64,000 nt of DNA from Paramacrobiotus metropolitanus (taxonomy: Eukaryota > Tardigrada > Eutardigrada > Parachela > Macrobiotidae): assembly GCF_019649055.1 (NCBI RefSeq), contig NW_026570227.1, positions 1,116,001-1,180,000 of the forward strand, written 5' to 3'. The notes beneath the pieces were generated by a model. That model was given only the letters and a program-made list of their open reading frames with translations. It had not been told where the DNA came from and ran no database searches. Of this stretch, positions 1 through 10,317 are shown one piece after another (position 1 is the first letter of the stretch; the number at the start of each line of letters is the position of its first letter). The position numbers and the translations under genes are program-made.

Positions 1-3000
1 CATACGGTGCCGACCTTAGTAGAATTACGCATGAGCTCATCCGGAACCACTCATCAGACTGGTTTATCCGAAAGGTGAGGGTTTTTAAAAAGGCACTCAT
101 TTTCTTCACCAGAAGGCTGTTATATTTTTACGCTTGCATGCTTTTTGATCCTTCGTAGATCGTACCATCATGTCGCGAGACCTGCGACCTAGTTTACAAT
201 GAGAACGAAGTCTATGATTATCTGGATATTCCCGAGATGCGGAAAAAATTCGCATTCACGAATCAACATTTTTATCCGGTCGTACATAGTCAAACCAAGG
301 AGCAGGTACCGCAAATGGTGCACATTAGGAGCACTGATAAGAAGAATCATCTCGAAGACCAATCCTGGCGCGACGCGATCAAAGCACAGCAGGCTCAATA
401 CGCACTGAAGTCAAACGGAAAGCTGGAAATTAAAGATTCCGATGTTGAAAACCAGCTCCCCGCGGCAACAAGGGAGCTTCTAACGGCTGTGTCCTTTTTC
501 GCATGCAAAGATCTGAAACCAGGGTCAATGAACTGGAAATACGGCCACAACGGACCCGAGGCCCTCCCAGAGGTAACTTGCGGTGTCTGTGCATTTGTTG
601 AATGTTATACTCAATTTTTTCTATGCGCGGGAACCCATAAATATTTGTATTGTTTGTAGCATCTGCGAATTGATCTTTCTGGATTGGTCTGCCTTATTCG
701 TCTTATGGGAATGCTCTATCATCTTAAAGGACGCTACGGCATTGATATCCCGGAAGTCTTGCATGCCACTGTGCTCACCTTCTTTGGCTGGCATTGTGAA
801 GATTACCTGTTGGGCTTCTACAATACTCTACATTGCGGCGTAGTCAAATCATGGTTCGCCACGTCACCGGAACACGCTCCTAGGCTTAACGAAATTATCA
901 AAAGTATGATATTGCACGTTTTAAATTATCGGGGGCGCATAGCAATAACTGGGCATTTGTTTTCTTGCTAGAATATCATGTCCGAGCTGGGTTAGACGTC
1001 TGCGTTGATCCGGCAACCGGGAGCATTCATAAGAATGTTATTACGCCATTGGTGGACGAAATTCTCGATGAAGGTATCGATCTCTGGTGGGCTGAGCAGG
1101 AGCCAGGAGACACAATCACAGCTTCCCCGGGCGTGCCCCATTTCGGAGGGAACATGGGCGCCAATGTCGCCACAGCTGGGAATATCGCAGATCCTTACTT
1201 ATGGCGTACGAAAGTCGGTGAAACCGATCTTCACAAGCAATGCCCGACTGACAAGGCGCAGCGTGATTCAGGCAAAGGACCTTACGGGTTTAATGAAGAA
1301 GATGCAAAGATGATGAAGCCTGTTTGCCGAGCCGTCAGAGAGGCCATTGACAACTTACCCGAAACCGAAAGATGGAACATCACATGGGATCAGTTGCCGG
1401 ACAAGCTTATCGGACGAAACTTTCTTTCCGAGGAGCTTGCCAGGACTGTTGTTTTTGCGCCGCAGTATTTGGAGAGCAAATTTGTTGGCCACGTTCTCGT
1501 TCCCGCAGCCCGGATTGTTCCGGCCAAATATTGCGGCGTACGACAAATCCTACCGCACCAAGTGAAAACCATCCTTGCAGGATTGAGGAATGTCAAAGCT
1601 AACCGCGTGTCTGCAGGATTTGTTCTTGTGGGTAACGTTGACGCCGAAGGGTTGTCTGTCGAAGAAATTAGACGACAGTTGGAAAACGGCGAAGTTACAG
1701 TAGAAGTTGTTGACGGTAATTGCACTACACCTTCAGTTAGTTAAGGCTGTGTTTTGCATGATATCCCTTATAATTGCAGGAATTCAACGATTAGAAGCGG
1801 GAAAGCAGTTTGGCCACCTCCTATTTCTCGTGGCTGCGTATGCCAACTGCAAGCAATTTGATGTCGATCTCATCTTGCAGCATGAAGCCCAAAAAGAAAA
1901 CCATGTCATCCAGAAGCGCGACGGACACCACATGTTGATGGTTTTTCGTCGTCGGCTAAAAGCTGTGCTGCAACGGAGGTTAGAGGACGATGGCATCCCG
2001 GTGGACGCAGTCCCCGAGCCAGACCAGGGTTTTGATGAGCCGCGCGACATTCCGTGTTGCAATAAGTCCAGTTACACGCCTCTTCCGTTAGACCCAGACG
2101 AGCTGTTTGGAGATAATACTGCCCGTACCAGTGAGCTCAATCTGGAAGTGAAACGGAGCTGTGTCGAAGTGTTTCCTTGGTTAAGCGACATTCTCATCCC
2201 ATCTAAACAGCTGCATTCAAGCCTAAAAGATAAGGAGAACCTTCGCCAGGCCTATAAGAAGTGTGAGGACGTGGCGAAATTCCCCGAATGCTTCAGCGAG
2301 AAAATTCGTGAATTTTATCAGCGTGTATCGAGAAGGGATATCAAAGTAACCGAAGGCTCAGGCAATGTAGCGAGGGAGTTTAACGTGATTGTCTCCCCAG
2401 TTTCTTTCTCTCGACTCCTGCCGCCCAAAGATAGCAATTACACACGAAAGCAGCGCTGGGCGCAGTTTGGATATGCGCTAGATCTGATGCTACGTAAATC
2501 TGATCCTTGGTCGTTGGGGAAGGCTGCTAATTTCCAGTTAGTGGTAAGTATTTAGCTGTTCGCGTTCGTTAACTGCCAGGCGTAAGGCACTTATAAAATC
2601 TTTCTTTCATTCAGAGAACTGCAATGCTAAGCGATCCCGAAGCAAAGGATCGAATTCCACTTGTATATCAGTCATCTAAAAGTTCACAAAAGAAACGTAA
2701 AGCGGACTCTGTGAATGATATTAGTAGCTCAACATCGGAAACTTCATTCAAGCGCACTGCAAACAAAGCAAGTGAACCGGTAAATAATGTGTTCAGTCAA
2801 TGCAAACTTGCTATTCAGTCACTGCAAAGCGAGTTTTTATTGACGTAGGCGGGCTTTGAGAATTCTGCGCATTCTTCCATCCGTGCATCCACGCCAAATA
2901 ACGATACCTCCGACGATAAGGGCACAAAACGGAAGCCAGACGACGATGATTTTGGCGCTGATCTGAGCGCAATCAGCGACAACGTGCATGCGGGTGTCGA

Positions 3001-6000
3001 GAGGCGCAGCAAATCTTCCACGCCTATTGAAAATCCGGGCAACCACAACTTACCTGCGCGGAATGCAGATGACCATTCTCTCGAAATTCCTGAGCCGACA
3101 CGGCCTTTAAACACATTTTTCCCGAATGCTGTTAGCGGAGAAGCGGATGAAAGTGAAAGTCGGGTTGCTTTAAGCCGCGATGTGGAGGCGGCTGAAGTAG
3201 CTGTTACAGCAGAAATTTCGTCGTTATCGCCCTACGGGTCGCCAGCGGTAAGGCAGCACACCACTTTAGCATATAAGTATTTATAAGTCCGGAGCATGTT
3301 TATTTGTTATATTGTTAGTGGTCTGCTAGTTAAGTATTCAATGATTCCAGCCCCTAAAAATCATCGCTGGAGACGTCTCCATTGCGCCCGAAAAAGAAAT
3401 CGCGAACCAGTTGGGGCCACTCGATTCTGTCCCTATTGACGTGCCTAATCGTATTGATAATCACTTGATGCACTGCGACATGAGTGATGCGGCAGGCAAT
3501 TCGGAAATTGGTGACTTACTAAACGGAACCCCACGGCAGCTGGATGACATACCGCAAGCAAGCAGTCTAGCGAGATCATCCAACCCCGATCTCCTTGCCG
3601 ACGACGGGCGTGTTTCTGATGCCGAGTCCAGTTTTGCCGACATGGACGTCGATTACGATAGTGTCAGCGCGGAGAATATTTCAGGCATAATGACCCCGCC
3701 TCCCCTGGGAAAGGATAACGACTCTGATCACGGAGCCGTATCACCGCGACCGGGCTCTGGCGAAGATGTCATGAGTGCTAGCGACAACGCCGATACTGAA
3801 CACGTTTCAGCGACAGTGGAGGCGGTAATGGACAAATATGACTCATCCAGCACTTCGGCCGCGCAGTCAACTTTAGGCGCGCATGAAAACTCTAAAAATG
3901 CGCCGGTCAGCCAGCAGTTTACAATGGAAGCCGGTGAAAGCACGCAAATGGACCCGGCAAAAAGTGGAAACGCTAGCATCACTAGAATTACCAGCAACGG
4001 CGAAATGAATGAAATTTCAGGCACGAATTCGCCTCCCTCCACCGACTCACCACGGAACGACATGGCAGCCGCAGTGGAATGGGCGAATGAAAACAAAGAG
4101 ACATCCGGCTTCTCAGCATCACAGTCCCCGTCAGACCTGCCAAAATCTTCTGAGGAACGCTCTAAAATTCCCAACGTTAGCAGCGATGTCGGACGGAACG
4201 TCTTGGACGCAGTTATTCCCGCCCAAAACCCGGAAGAGCGGCTTACAGAAAATAAGGATATTGTTATTATTGACGACCGCCCAACGACTTTGGGTGATGA
4301 ACAGGTTTGTAAAGTAGCTTAAAAACGTATATTTGTGCTGAAGCTTAAAAGTTTTTCTTGTGTAGCCGGGAACGCCGCGGGCGGGCGACCCAAGATCACC
4401 TCCTTCAAAAAGCGGCATTGACGAGGAAGGCAAACCTGACTTCAACGGCAGCACCAGCCTTGCGCTAAACATAGAACTCTATCGCCGTATAAGCCCTTTT
4501 TTGCCGCGCGAGGCGAGCATACCTAGCGGGCCGAATCCATCTGTGGACGACTTGATTCAAGCCTTTAACAGCATGATGGGTGTTTTGGCTGCATCAAATA
4601 ACAACTTTAACGTTCTCCTCGTAAGTTTCCGTACGAAATATAATCGCAATTTATGTCTCGAACACGTTAGAATTGGTATGTGCATTGCAGGAAAGCGCTG
4701 GATTTTTTCCGGGATTTATACTTTGTATTTATCTTTCGGAAAGCGCGCTGTTCCTAATCGGGCTGGAAAATTTGCAGCCGGAAGCCAGAAAAAAGAATCT
4801 CGTCGAAGGCGTTTACTTTGGTGATTTTGATCTGCAGCGGCTCAAATATCGCTCCAAACGAACTAAAAGATGGATCTACCTTAACCAGGCGCTACTAATT
4901 CCTTCGCATTACTACCGAGCCTTGGACGATATGGCGGTGAGCTTTGCCTTTGGATGCCTTGCCATGGGTAACCTGATTCAACTGGTACAGCAGAAGTTTG
5001 GCAACGCAGTTATTTATAACGCGATTTCCCCTCCCGAGCCTCTTCTGGTAATAAACTCGGGTGCTTTTTGTCCAGTTCTTGGAGATATTTTGACTGTCTG
5101 ATTGCAGTTTACAACAGACGAGCGTGGCTTTCCCGACGTGGAGATTATCGAAAGGGCCCTTGATTGCTTGTTTCTTGCGAGTCAAGCCATGGAATACAGC
5201 GAATTTTATGCGGCGGCTTTGTCAGAAGTGCGTTTTCCTTGTTGAAAATATTCCAATTGTCTGATTTTTAACACAACGTCTAACATAGGTTCTGCAAGCG
5301 CGGTTCGGTGATTTATCAAGAAAATTTCTAGCAGTCTTTGCTGCCTCAACCACCGAAGAAATTCTCTCACAGGACGTGGCCATGGGCTTTTCGCCCATGA
5401 AAATTAGCAAACTTGTTCAAGAGCTGAAGATTCCGTTCCTTTCTGAATTTTCTCTGTTTAATGTTCGAGGGGATGGCAACTGTTTCTTCCGAGCTATATC
5501 CATGTCTCTTTTTGGAAGCGAGAAAGACCATTTGCTAATTCGTCTGGCTGTCGCATGTGGTCTTTTGCAACATGGTGATGTACTTGATGCCTATCATAAG
5601 CGCCACAACGACCCGCTACGGTGGCTCAAGGATTATCTCGAAAAAGCATGCTGTAGCCGTTACGATCCGGGATCAAGTGCCGTAAACGTGCGATTCTGGG
5701 GAGGAACTTCGCTTTGTCTGATTCTAAGTCATGTCTTGAAGCGCAACATTATCACCCACAACACCTTTCCACAGTTATTCGATCTCGGTCTGACAGAGCT
5801 ACCCGAAGTAGGTGTACTTTTACCAGCGATAATATTGTAATTATTGCACCAAAATAAATAATAATCCCACATGGTTTGCACAGGTCCTGCCACCCAACAT
5901 CCGGGAATTCCCCGTGTACAGAGGCAGCGAAATGTATGAATTCCGGGATGAGAACGCCATCAAACAGTCGAAGGCAGCAGTTCGTCCGCTGCACATACTT

Positions 6001-6135
6001 TTTACCGAAGTCCATTTTATTTGTGCTTTGCCAAACGAAACAAATGCCAGAGAGTATCGCCCCGCCAGTACCATGCAACTGCAGCCTATACCAAGACCAC
6101 CAAGGCAGAAAAAGCAGTCTGTCGCGAGCGTGTAG
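1..6135 (+). CDS. JmjC-domain / OTU-domain protein, multi-exon, 5' end outside the window
   Basis: Twelve exons read from frame continuity and GT..AG borders: <1-74, 159-572, 660-903, 972-1715, 1780-2543, 2615-3247, 3351-4304, 4366-4620, 4691-5047, 5108-5227, 5289-5807 and 5884-6135 (stop TAG). Most introns are 60-105 bp. Exon 3 carries the JmjC iron-binding H-x-E (FFGWHCEDY, near 785-810) and the GVVKSW segment with the 2-oxoglutarate-contacting lysine. Exon 4 supplies the distal histidine (SPGVPHFGGN). The middle, about 2.6-4.6 kb, is low-complexity, acidic and Ser-rich. Exon 11 has the OTU nucleophile motif VRGDGNCFFRA near 5465, and exon 12 a candidate catalytic histidine in VHFICAL. The domains suggest a chromatin demethylase-like protein with a deubiquitinase-like tail. 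One in-frame TAG at 2846-2848 interrupts exon 6, whose frame stays open on both sides. It may be a host gene or a domesticated transposon-borne gene. Confidence 0.72.
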
Positions 6136-6598
6136 TTTCTTTGCCGATTTCTCTCTTTTACCTAATTTTTGTGTTCCCAGTAACTTAACAGCTTGGTGTC
6201 TGACGCGAAAACGTCGATGTCATGTTTTGGGCTTTTTTCACGAATACTTATCCAACTTCTGCATTCGGGTTTTTCAGTTCTTTGAGTTTTTCGGTACTGG
6301 ATCAAATGATGCTTGAATTTTTTTCTTTGAAAGTCTTGTTGATACGATTAAGAAAATGTAAGCACGTAACGAATTTTTGTAAAATGTGCAGAGCAGACCA
6401 CAACAGGCACATACTAGTCTACCGTCTTTATTTTAATGTCTCATGAAATCCAAACAGATACCTTTTTCAAACTTGAAAAGTAAACAAACAAGAAGGCATT
6501 GCCGTGGTGGTTTTTATTTCGCTGGTAGTAGTCTTCAAAAACCTTCAGTGAACAGAATGTGAAGTCCGCAACGTTAAATATTGCTTCTTTACTGGTGG
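6136..6598. other. Left border region of the virus-like island
   Basis: About 460 bp between the stop of the JmjC/OTU gene and the 3' end of the BIR gene. It is AT-rich with no convincing reading frame. The left end of the inserted element must lie here or just outside. Comparing it by eye with the reverse complement of 26244-26656 showed no shared terminal repeat. Confidence 0.5.
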
Positions 6599-7405
6599 TT
6601 AGTTTTCCGGGTCAGAGCTCGTCGTGAGTGGCGACCTTGGGCTTACAGTTGTCGAAAGTGATGCTGACGATGATGATGTCTCGCAGTCTGTTGGTGAGCA
6701 GCACGTGGCATATATGGGTGGCATGCGACGATCCATAAGCTTAAGAAGAATGTAGAGACAACTGGGGGCCCAGCGCAGATGCTCCAGCAGCGGAACATCC
6801 GAGCTAATCCACCCACTGACCATAAGTCCGCAATAGAAGCACTTAACCATATCTTTTCGTCCACAATAGTGGAACCCTGCCTGCGCAAGTTCATAGGGAG
6901 ACTTCGCAACTTTCGCGGGCCAATGGGCATAACTTTTCAGGCGATCGTCCAGGTTCTGAAAAGCTGGAAACTCCGGTAACTTCAGCCTGATAGGGCGCTC
7001 ATCATCATCCGCATCATCCATACACATTTCACGGAGTTTTTCGCAATCAGAATATTTCTGAATATGAGAAATGATTGGATTGGCTTGCGTAGTCAAACCA
7101 ACATCTATTCGTCCACAATAAGCGCATAAGTAGGAATCGAAAAGATTAACAGGGGTAAAGCCATTTGCCCTTAGCTGATTAATAGCTGCTTCATCGTCAT
7201 TCCCGGGCCAAACAATTTTCAGACCAGGCTCTGTATCCTGCTGAATAAGTGGATTAAAATCGGACATTTTTGGAAATTTGCCGTTAACCAACTTGATCGA
7301 GTATTCAGGTGAAATAGTTGCGGTTTTGCTTTTATACGCTTCCGCTATAATGGTAGTTTTCTGCGCGGTGGGGGTGGGGTCCAAAGCCGCCCTATGCTCC
7401 TGCAT
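6599..7405 (-). CDS. BIR-repeat protein (IAP-like), 268 aa
   Basis: Probable inhibitor-of-apoptosis-type protein. The C-terminal half has a canonical BIR domain: a WPAKVAKSPYELAQAGFHYC entry segment, then CFYCGLMVSGW and a closing H..C (EHLRWAPSC), which gives the CCHC zinc site. An upstream segment (LRANGFTPV, YLCAYCGR, HIQKYSDC) looks like a first, degenerate BIR. No RING finger follows, and the tail is Ser/Thr-rich. BIR proteins of this kind in large insect DNA viruses bind caspases or IAP antagonists and block apoptosis, and the same role is inferred here. The start is the first ATG of the frame. A TATAAGT-like box lies about 200 bp upstream, leaving room for a leader. It is the leftmost gene of the island and points outward. 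Confidence 0.8.
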   Translation of the reverse strand: MQEHRAALDPTPTAQKTTIIAEAYKSKTATISPEYSIKLVNGKFPKMSDFNPLIQQDTEPGLKIVWPGNDDEAAINQLRANGFTPVNLFDSYLCAYCGRIDVGLTTQANPIISHIQKYSDCEKLREMCMDDADDDERPIRLKLPEFPAFQNLDDRLKSYAHWPAKVAKSPYELAQAGFHYCGRKDMVKCFYCGLMVSGWISSDVPLLEHLRWAPSCLYILLKLMDRRMPPIYATCCSPTDCETSSSSASLSTTVSPRSPLTTSSDPEN

Positions 7406-7692
7406 GAGTCAATTCACCGACATAAAAGCAGCGGGCGGTAAGCTGCGTTTATCTAGCCGTAAACAACAGCCAGCTGGACATGCTCCGCCCCTGCCAGACG
7501 ACAAGCTGTGCGCCTTCTGCCATGCAGCTGCTGCCAGGCAATAACAAAGGCTTTTCCAGTCTGCCCCAACAGGCAGCAGGAGGCGTTGACAATTTAACAT
7601 CATGACCTACTTATATTACCCTACTCAATAAAAAGGCTATTTGAGCAACATGCTGAATGCGCGAAATTCACTTTGCTTGGCATTACGGAAAA
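7406..7692. promoter_or_regulatory. Divergent promoter region of the BIR and PC4-like genes
   Basis: Gap between two divergent genes. A TATAAGT-like element on the minus strand (about 7606-7620) and an AATAAAAAGG element on the plus strand (about 7623-7633) could serve the BIR gene and the PC4-like gene. No convincing coding sequence is seen. Confidence 0.4.
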
Positions 7693-9125
7693 ATGGCACA
7701 CGGAAATACTAAGAGCAATGGTGGTAGTGGTAATCTGAAAATTTTAAGCCGAGACGATGCTGGAGGATCGGAATACGAAACGCTGTTGAATACCGCCCCG
7801 TTCATTCTTGTTGTAAGTGCATGCAATAACCCTTCTCTGTAAACATTTTGTAAACAAGCGCAGGGTTTTCAACAATAATAATTTGGCATAGGCGGAATGA
7901 TGATTTTGCTGGATATAAAAGCGGAAGAAGAGCGGTGCTGTCGAGAACAGTTGCACTCTTCTGCCGCCACTTGGCACTTAAGCATTTGCTAAAATGACCT
8001 TTCATGAGTATCTTATTTCCGCTTGGCATCGCTATAGCCAACCGACCTTTTTAGTTTTAATTTTTGCAACCCAACTAACAACGCTGTGCCTTTTTACGAG
8101 AAGCGGGAGAATGCTTAATCAATTTACTAATGAGACTGCTGCCGTTTTAAACGGAAAATCTTTTTTAATTAGCAGTTTCATTAATGACACCTTGGCAATT
8201 TTGAAAAACGGTCGCGGTGTCGAAAATATTCTTTCGATGTTCAGACCGCTGAATGGGTCCGTTAACAGGCTAATACGAGCACTCTCGGAGAAAACCTTAA
8301 ATTATCAGATGAATATAACTGCTCTTACAAATAGCTGGTTGAAAGGCGAGCCGCGCCTGGACATAATTCTTTTTCCCACGGAAAAAAACATCAGCGAAAT
8401 CATTCAGCAATCTCCGCCTATTGTTATGAGCTCTACATTACATAAAGACGAATTTCCGTCATTACGCAGTAGAAGCGGTAGTACAGGCACTACTAAATAT
8501 CCCTGTTTGCTTGCAGCACAAGCCAACCAAGGTAATGCTAAGCCTGAGCACCTATGTAGAGAACCAGCCGCGAGCAGACATTCGGCTTATCGTCAGATCT
8601 CAACAAAAGGACGAATACGTGGCTACTAGATGTGGACTACATTTTCCCCTGCAGTACCTTTCGGAAATCAGTAACGCGCTACAGAAATTCAGAGAAAAAG
8701 TAAAAGAGTGGCAGAAGGATAATAAGTTTTGTCAGCCCCAACCAGTTTCACGGAAAGGAAAATCATCTCAGCAACAACCTTTTTCCCCGAAAAAGCAGCA
8801 ATATAAGCGAAAGTTCAGCGGCAACAAAACCGGAGACCCGAAGAAAAGGACGAGTTATAAAACCCGAAATAGTAATAAACCTGGCGGCCACAATAACAAC
8901 GGTTTTGTCGATGACAATGGTGATGATGATGAAGATGATGATGATAATGATGAGACTACGGATAGCGTCGACCGTGTTTCCAATAAAGCAAACTGCGGTA
9001 GTGATATTGAAGGTGGGGATGACGATGATGAGGGTGATGTGAATGATGATGACGATGATGATGATGATGATGGAGATGCTATTGACGGTGATGATAGTGA
9101 AGTTTGTGAGGTTCTGAAGAAATGA
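7693..9125 (+). CDS. PC4/SUB1-like single-stranded DNA-binding protein, spliced, acidic tail
   Basis: Exon 1 (7693-7812, 40 codons) ends at a GTAAGT donor. Exon 2 starts at 8517 after a pyrimidine-rich tract and TTGCAG. Both borders are phase 0, and together they give about 242 residues. The start of exon 2 resembles the PC4 fold: a basic beta segment after HKPTK, a DIRLIV strand (PC4 has DIRE), then GLHFPLQYLSEISNALQKF, which matches the PC4 pattern of GI-L followed by an amphipathic helix. A Lys/Gln-rich linker follows, then a long Asp-rich tail encoded by GAT repeats (about 8918-9085). PC4 proteins bind ssDNA and modulate transcription or replication, and a role with the viral polymerase is inferred. 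The 704-bp intron holds another gene's promoter and most of its frame. AATAAA follows near 9220. Confidence 0.6.
7914..7921 (+). promoter_or_regulatory. TATA box (TATAAAAG)
   Basis: Perfect TATAAAAG about 75 bp upstream of the ATG at 7994. It lies inside the intron of the PC4-like gene. Confidence 0.65.
7994..8629 (+). CDS. Small membrane-anchored protein of unknown function, overlapping gene
   Basis: ATG-initiated frame of 211 codons, about 75 bp downstream of a TATAAAAG box. Residues about 18-34 (FLVLIFATQLTTLCLF) form a hydrophobic segment that could be a signal anchor. The rest has several N-x-S/T sites and no family I recognise. The last 113 bp overlap exon 2 of the PC4-like gene in another frame, so the true 3' end may be changed by splicing or the extreme C-terminus may not be real. 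I see no capsid, protease or nuclease motif. It may be a virion membrane or host-interaction protein, but this is only context. Confidence 0.5.
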   Translation: MTFHEYLISAWHRYSQPTFLVLIFATQLTTLCLFTRSGRMLNQFTNETAAVLNGKSFLISSFINDTLAILKNGRGVENILSMFRPLNGSVNRLIRALSEKTLNYQMNITALTNSWLKGEPRLDIILFPTEKNISEIIQQSPPIVMSSTLHKDEFPSLRSRSGSTGTTKYPCLLAAQANQGNAKPEHLCREPAASRHSAYRQISTKGRIRGY

Positions 9126-9367
9126 TGTTCGTACCTGTGTTTGAATGAGTGTGTGTGAGTGTGTGTTTGTGTGTTTGTCATGTCAATAGCAAAAGGCGAT
9201 GAACATTTGAACAAAGATCAATAAAATCTCAGCGCTCTGACGACAGTGACCCATCTGTTTTTATAATTTAAACTTTATTGACATATACGGCCACCATGCA
9301 GTAATACAAAAGGACATTATTTTACTGTCTCTGCTATTTACAATAAAAATAGGCAGATCCATTTTAG
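9126..9367. terminator. Convergent 3' ends with poly(A) signals on both strands
   Basis: AATAAA on the plus strand near 9220 serves the PC4-like gene. TTTATT near 9272 (AATAAA on the minus strand) serves the ATPase gene. A short GT-rich run precedes them. Confidence 0.6.
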
Positions 9368-10255
9368 CTAGCTAGCGATCCCCAGTCCAGCGCCTTCTTT
9401 ACCACTTTTGTGACGTTTCTTTTTGCCAGCATTCAGCTTCTTTTTTCTGCTGCTTTTGTTATTGCTCTTGGTGTGACTCTTTGAACTAGCGGCGCCGCTC
9501 CCGCTTCCTTTACTTTTCTTTCGTGTCATGACCATTTTTGATCCAGTGGCCGTCAAGTGTTTTACAGGGACCAGAGCAAATTCCTCCATGGATTTTGTAT
9601 TTATGGCGTAAATGCGCTGGTAAAGGTCACTGGTTTCGTTTAGAATGCAAGCACGTACGCGCAGAACATCTGGCGTACAGGACTTGAAATCCAAGAACAA
9701 ATAACCGTAATCGCGAGCGGTCGCAGATTTATATGCTTCCATAAAAAAACTAGAACTACGAGGGTACATTTGTCGAGCAAGAATCTCGATTTGCAGCATA
9801 TCGCGCGGCTGTTTCCACAACACTAAATAATGCGCATTTAACGAAATGGTTCTCATAAAGGGATTTTGATAGAATACGTTCTGTACTGTCAGAATTACTG
9901 AACGATTAAGATGATGGGTGCCGCGAGTGAAAAGTGACACTACGTTTTTATCTATATTTTGCATTTGATCGTCTAAAATAATCAGTGATGGCTCGCATTT
10001 ATTAGTAAAACTCTCCTCTGCAACATCGCTTGGGATATCTTTAATAAAAACAATATTTTTCGTATGACGTTTCATGGTTTTAAAAAAAGCCGACTCGTAA
10101 GAGAAGATAAAATAGATTTTTTTAGGAAAAGGAGTAATCTTGCGCATTTCGAGCAGCCGCGAAATCCAGTATGTTTTGCCACCTTGGCTTTGGCAGCTGC
10201 AGACCAAGTTGAACGGGTGCACAAGAAGCGGCTCAAAACTAAACTGCTCAAACAT
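9368..10255 (-). CDS. DNA-packaging ATPase (FtsK/HerA, A32-like), 295 aa
   Basis: Begins at an ATG 55-62 bp downstream of a TATAAAAG box. A Walker A-like P-loop (SCQSQGGKT) lies at residues about 20-28, and a Walker B (PSLIILDDQ) about 65 residues later. The family's conserved follow-on segment, TVQNVFYQNPF, matches the sensor region of Polinton and poxvirus A32-type ATPases. These motors pump genomes into icosahedral capsids. The last 55 residues are Lys/Ser-rich (KKKLNAGKKKRHK) and probably bind DNA or act as a nuclear signal. About 295 residues is near the usual length for Polinton packaging ATPases. It lies just downstream of PolB on the same strand. The reading frame is intact. Confidence 0.88.
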   Translation of the reverse strand: MFEQFSFEPLLVHPFNLVCSCQSQGGKTYWISRLLEMRKITPFPKKIYFIFSYESAFFKTMKRHTKNIVFIKDIPSDVAEESFTNKCEPSLIILDDQMQNIDKNVVSLFTRGTHHLNRSVILTVQNVFYQNPFMRTISLNAHYLVLWKQPRDMLQIEILARQMYPRSSSFFMEAYKSATARDYGYLFLDFKSCTPDVLRVRACILNETSDLYQRIYAINTKSMEEFALVPVKHLTATGSKMVMTRKKSKGSGSGAASSKSHTKSNNKSSRKKKLNAGKKKRHKSGKEGAGLGIAS

Positions 10256-10309
10256 TTTTTCCGGTAACAGTAACGGAGCAGAACAATTGACGCGTGGGGA
10301 ACTTTCTGG

Positions 10310-10317
10310 CTTTTATA
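10310..10317 (-). promoter_or_regulatory. TATA box of the packaging ATPase gene
   Basis: TATAAAAG on the minus strand, 55-62 bp before the ATG at 10255. It overlaps the final codons of the PolB gene. Confidence 0.65.

Noticed and set aside
8855-9214. Long Ser-rich minus-strand frame
   Set aside because: It is the antisense of the GAT repeats that encode the Asp tail of the PC4-like gene, so it is a composition artefact.
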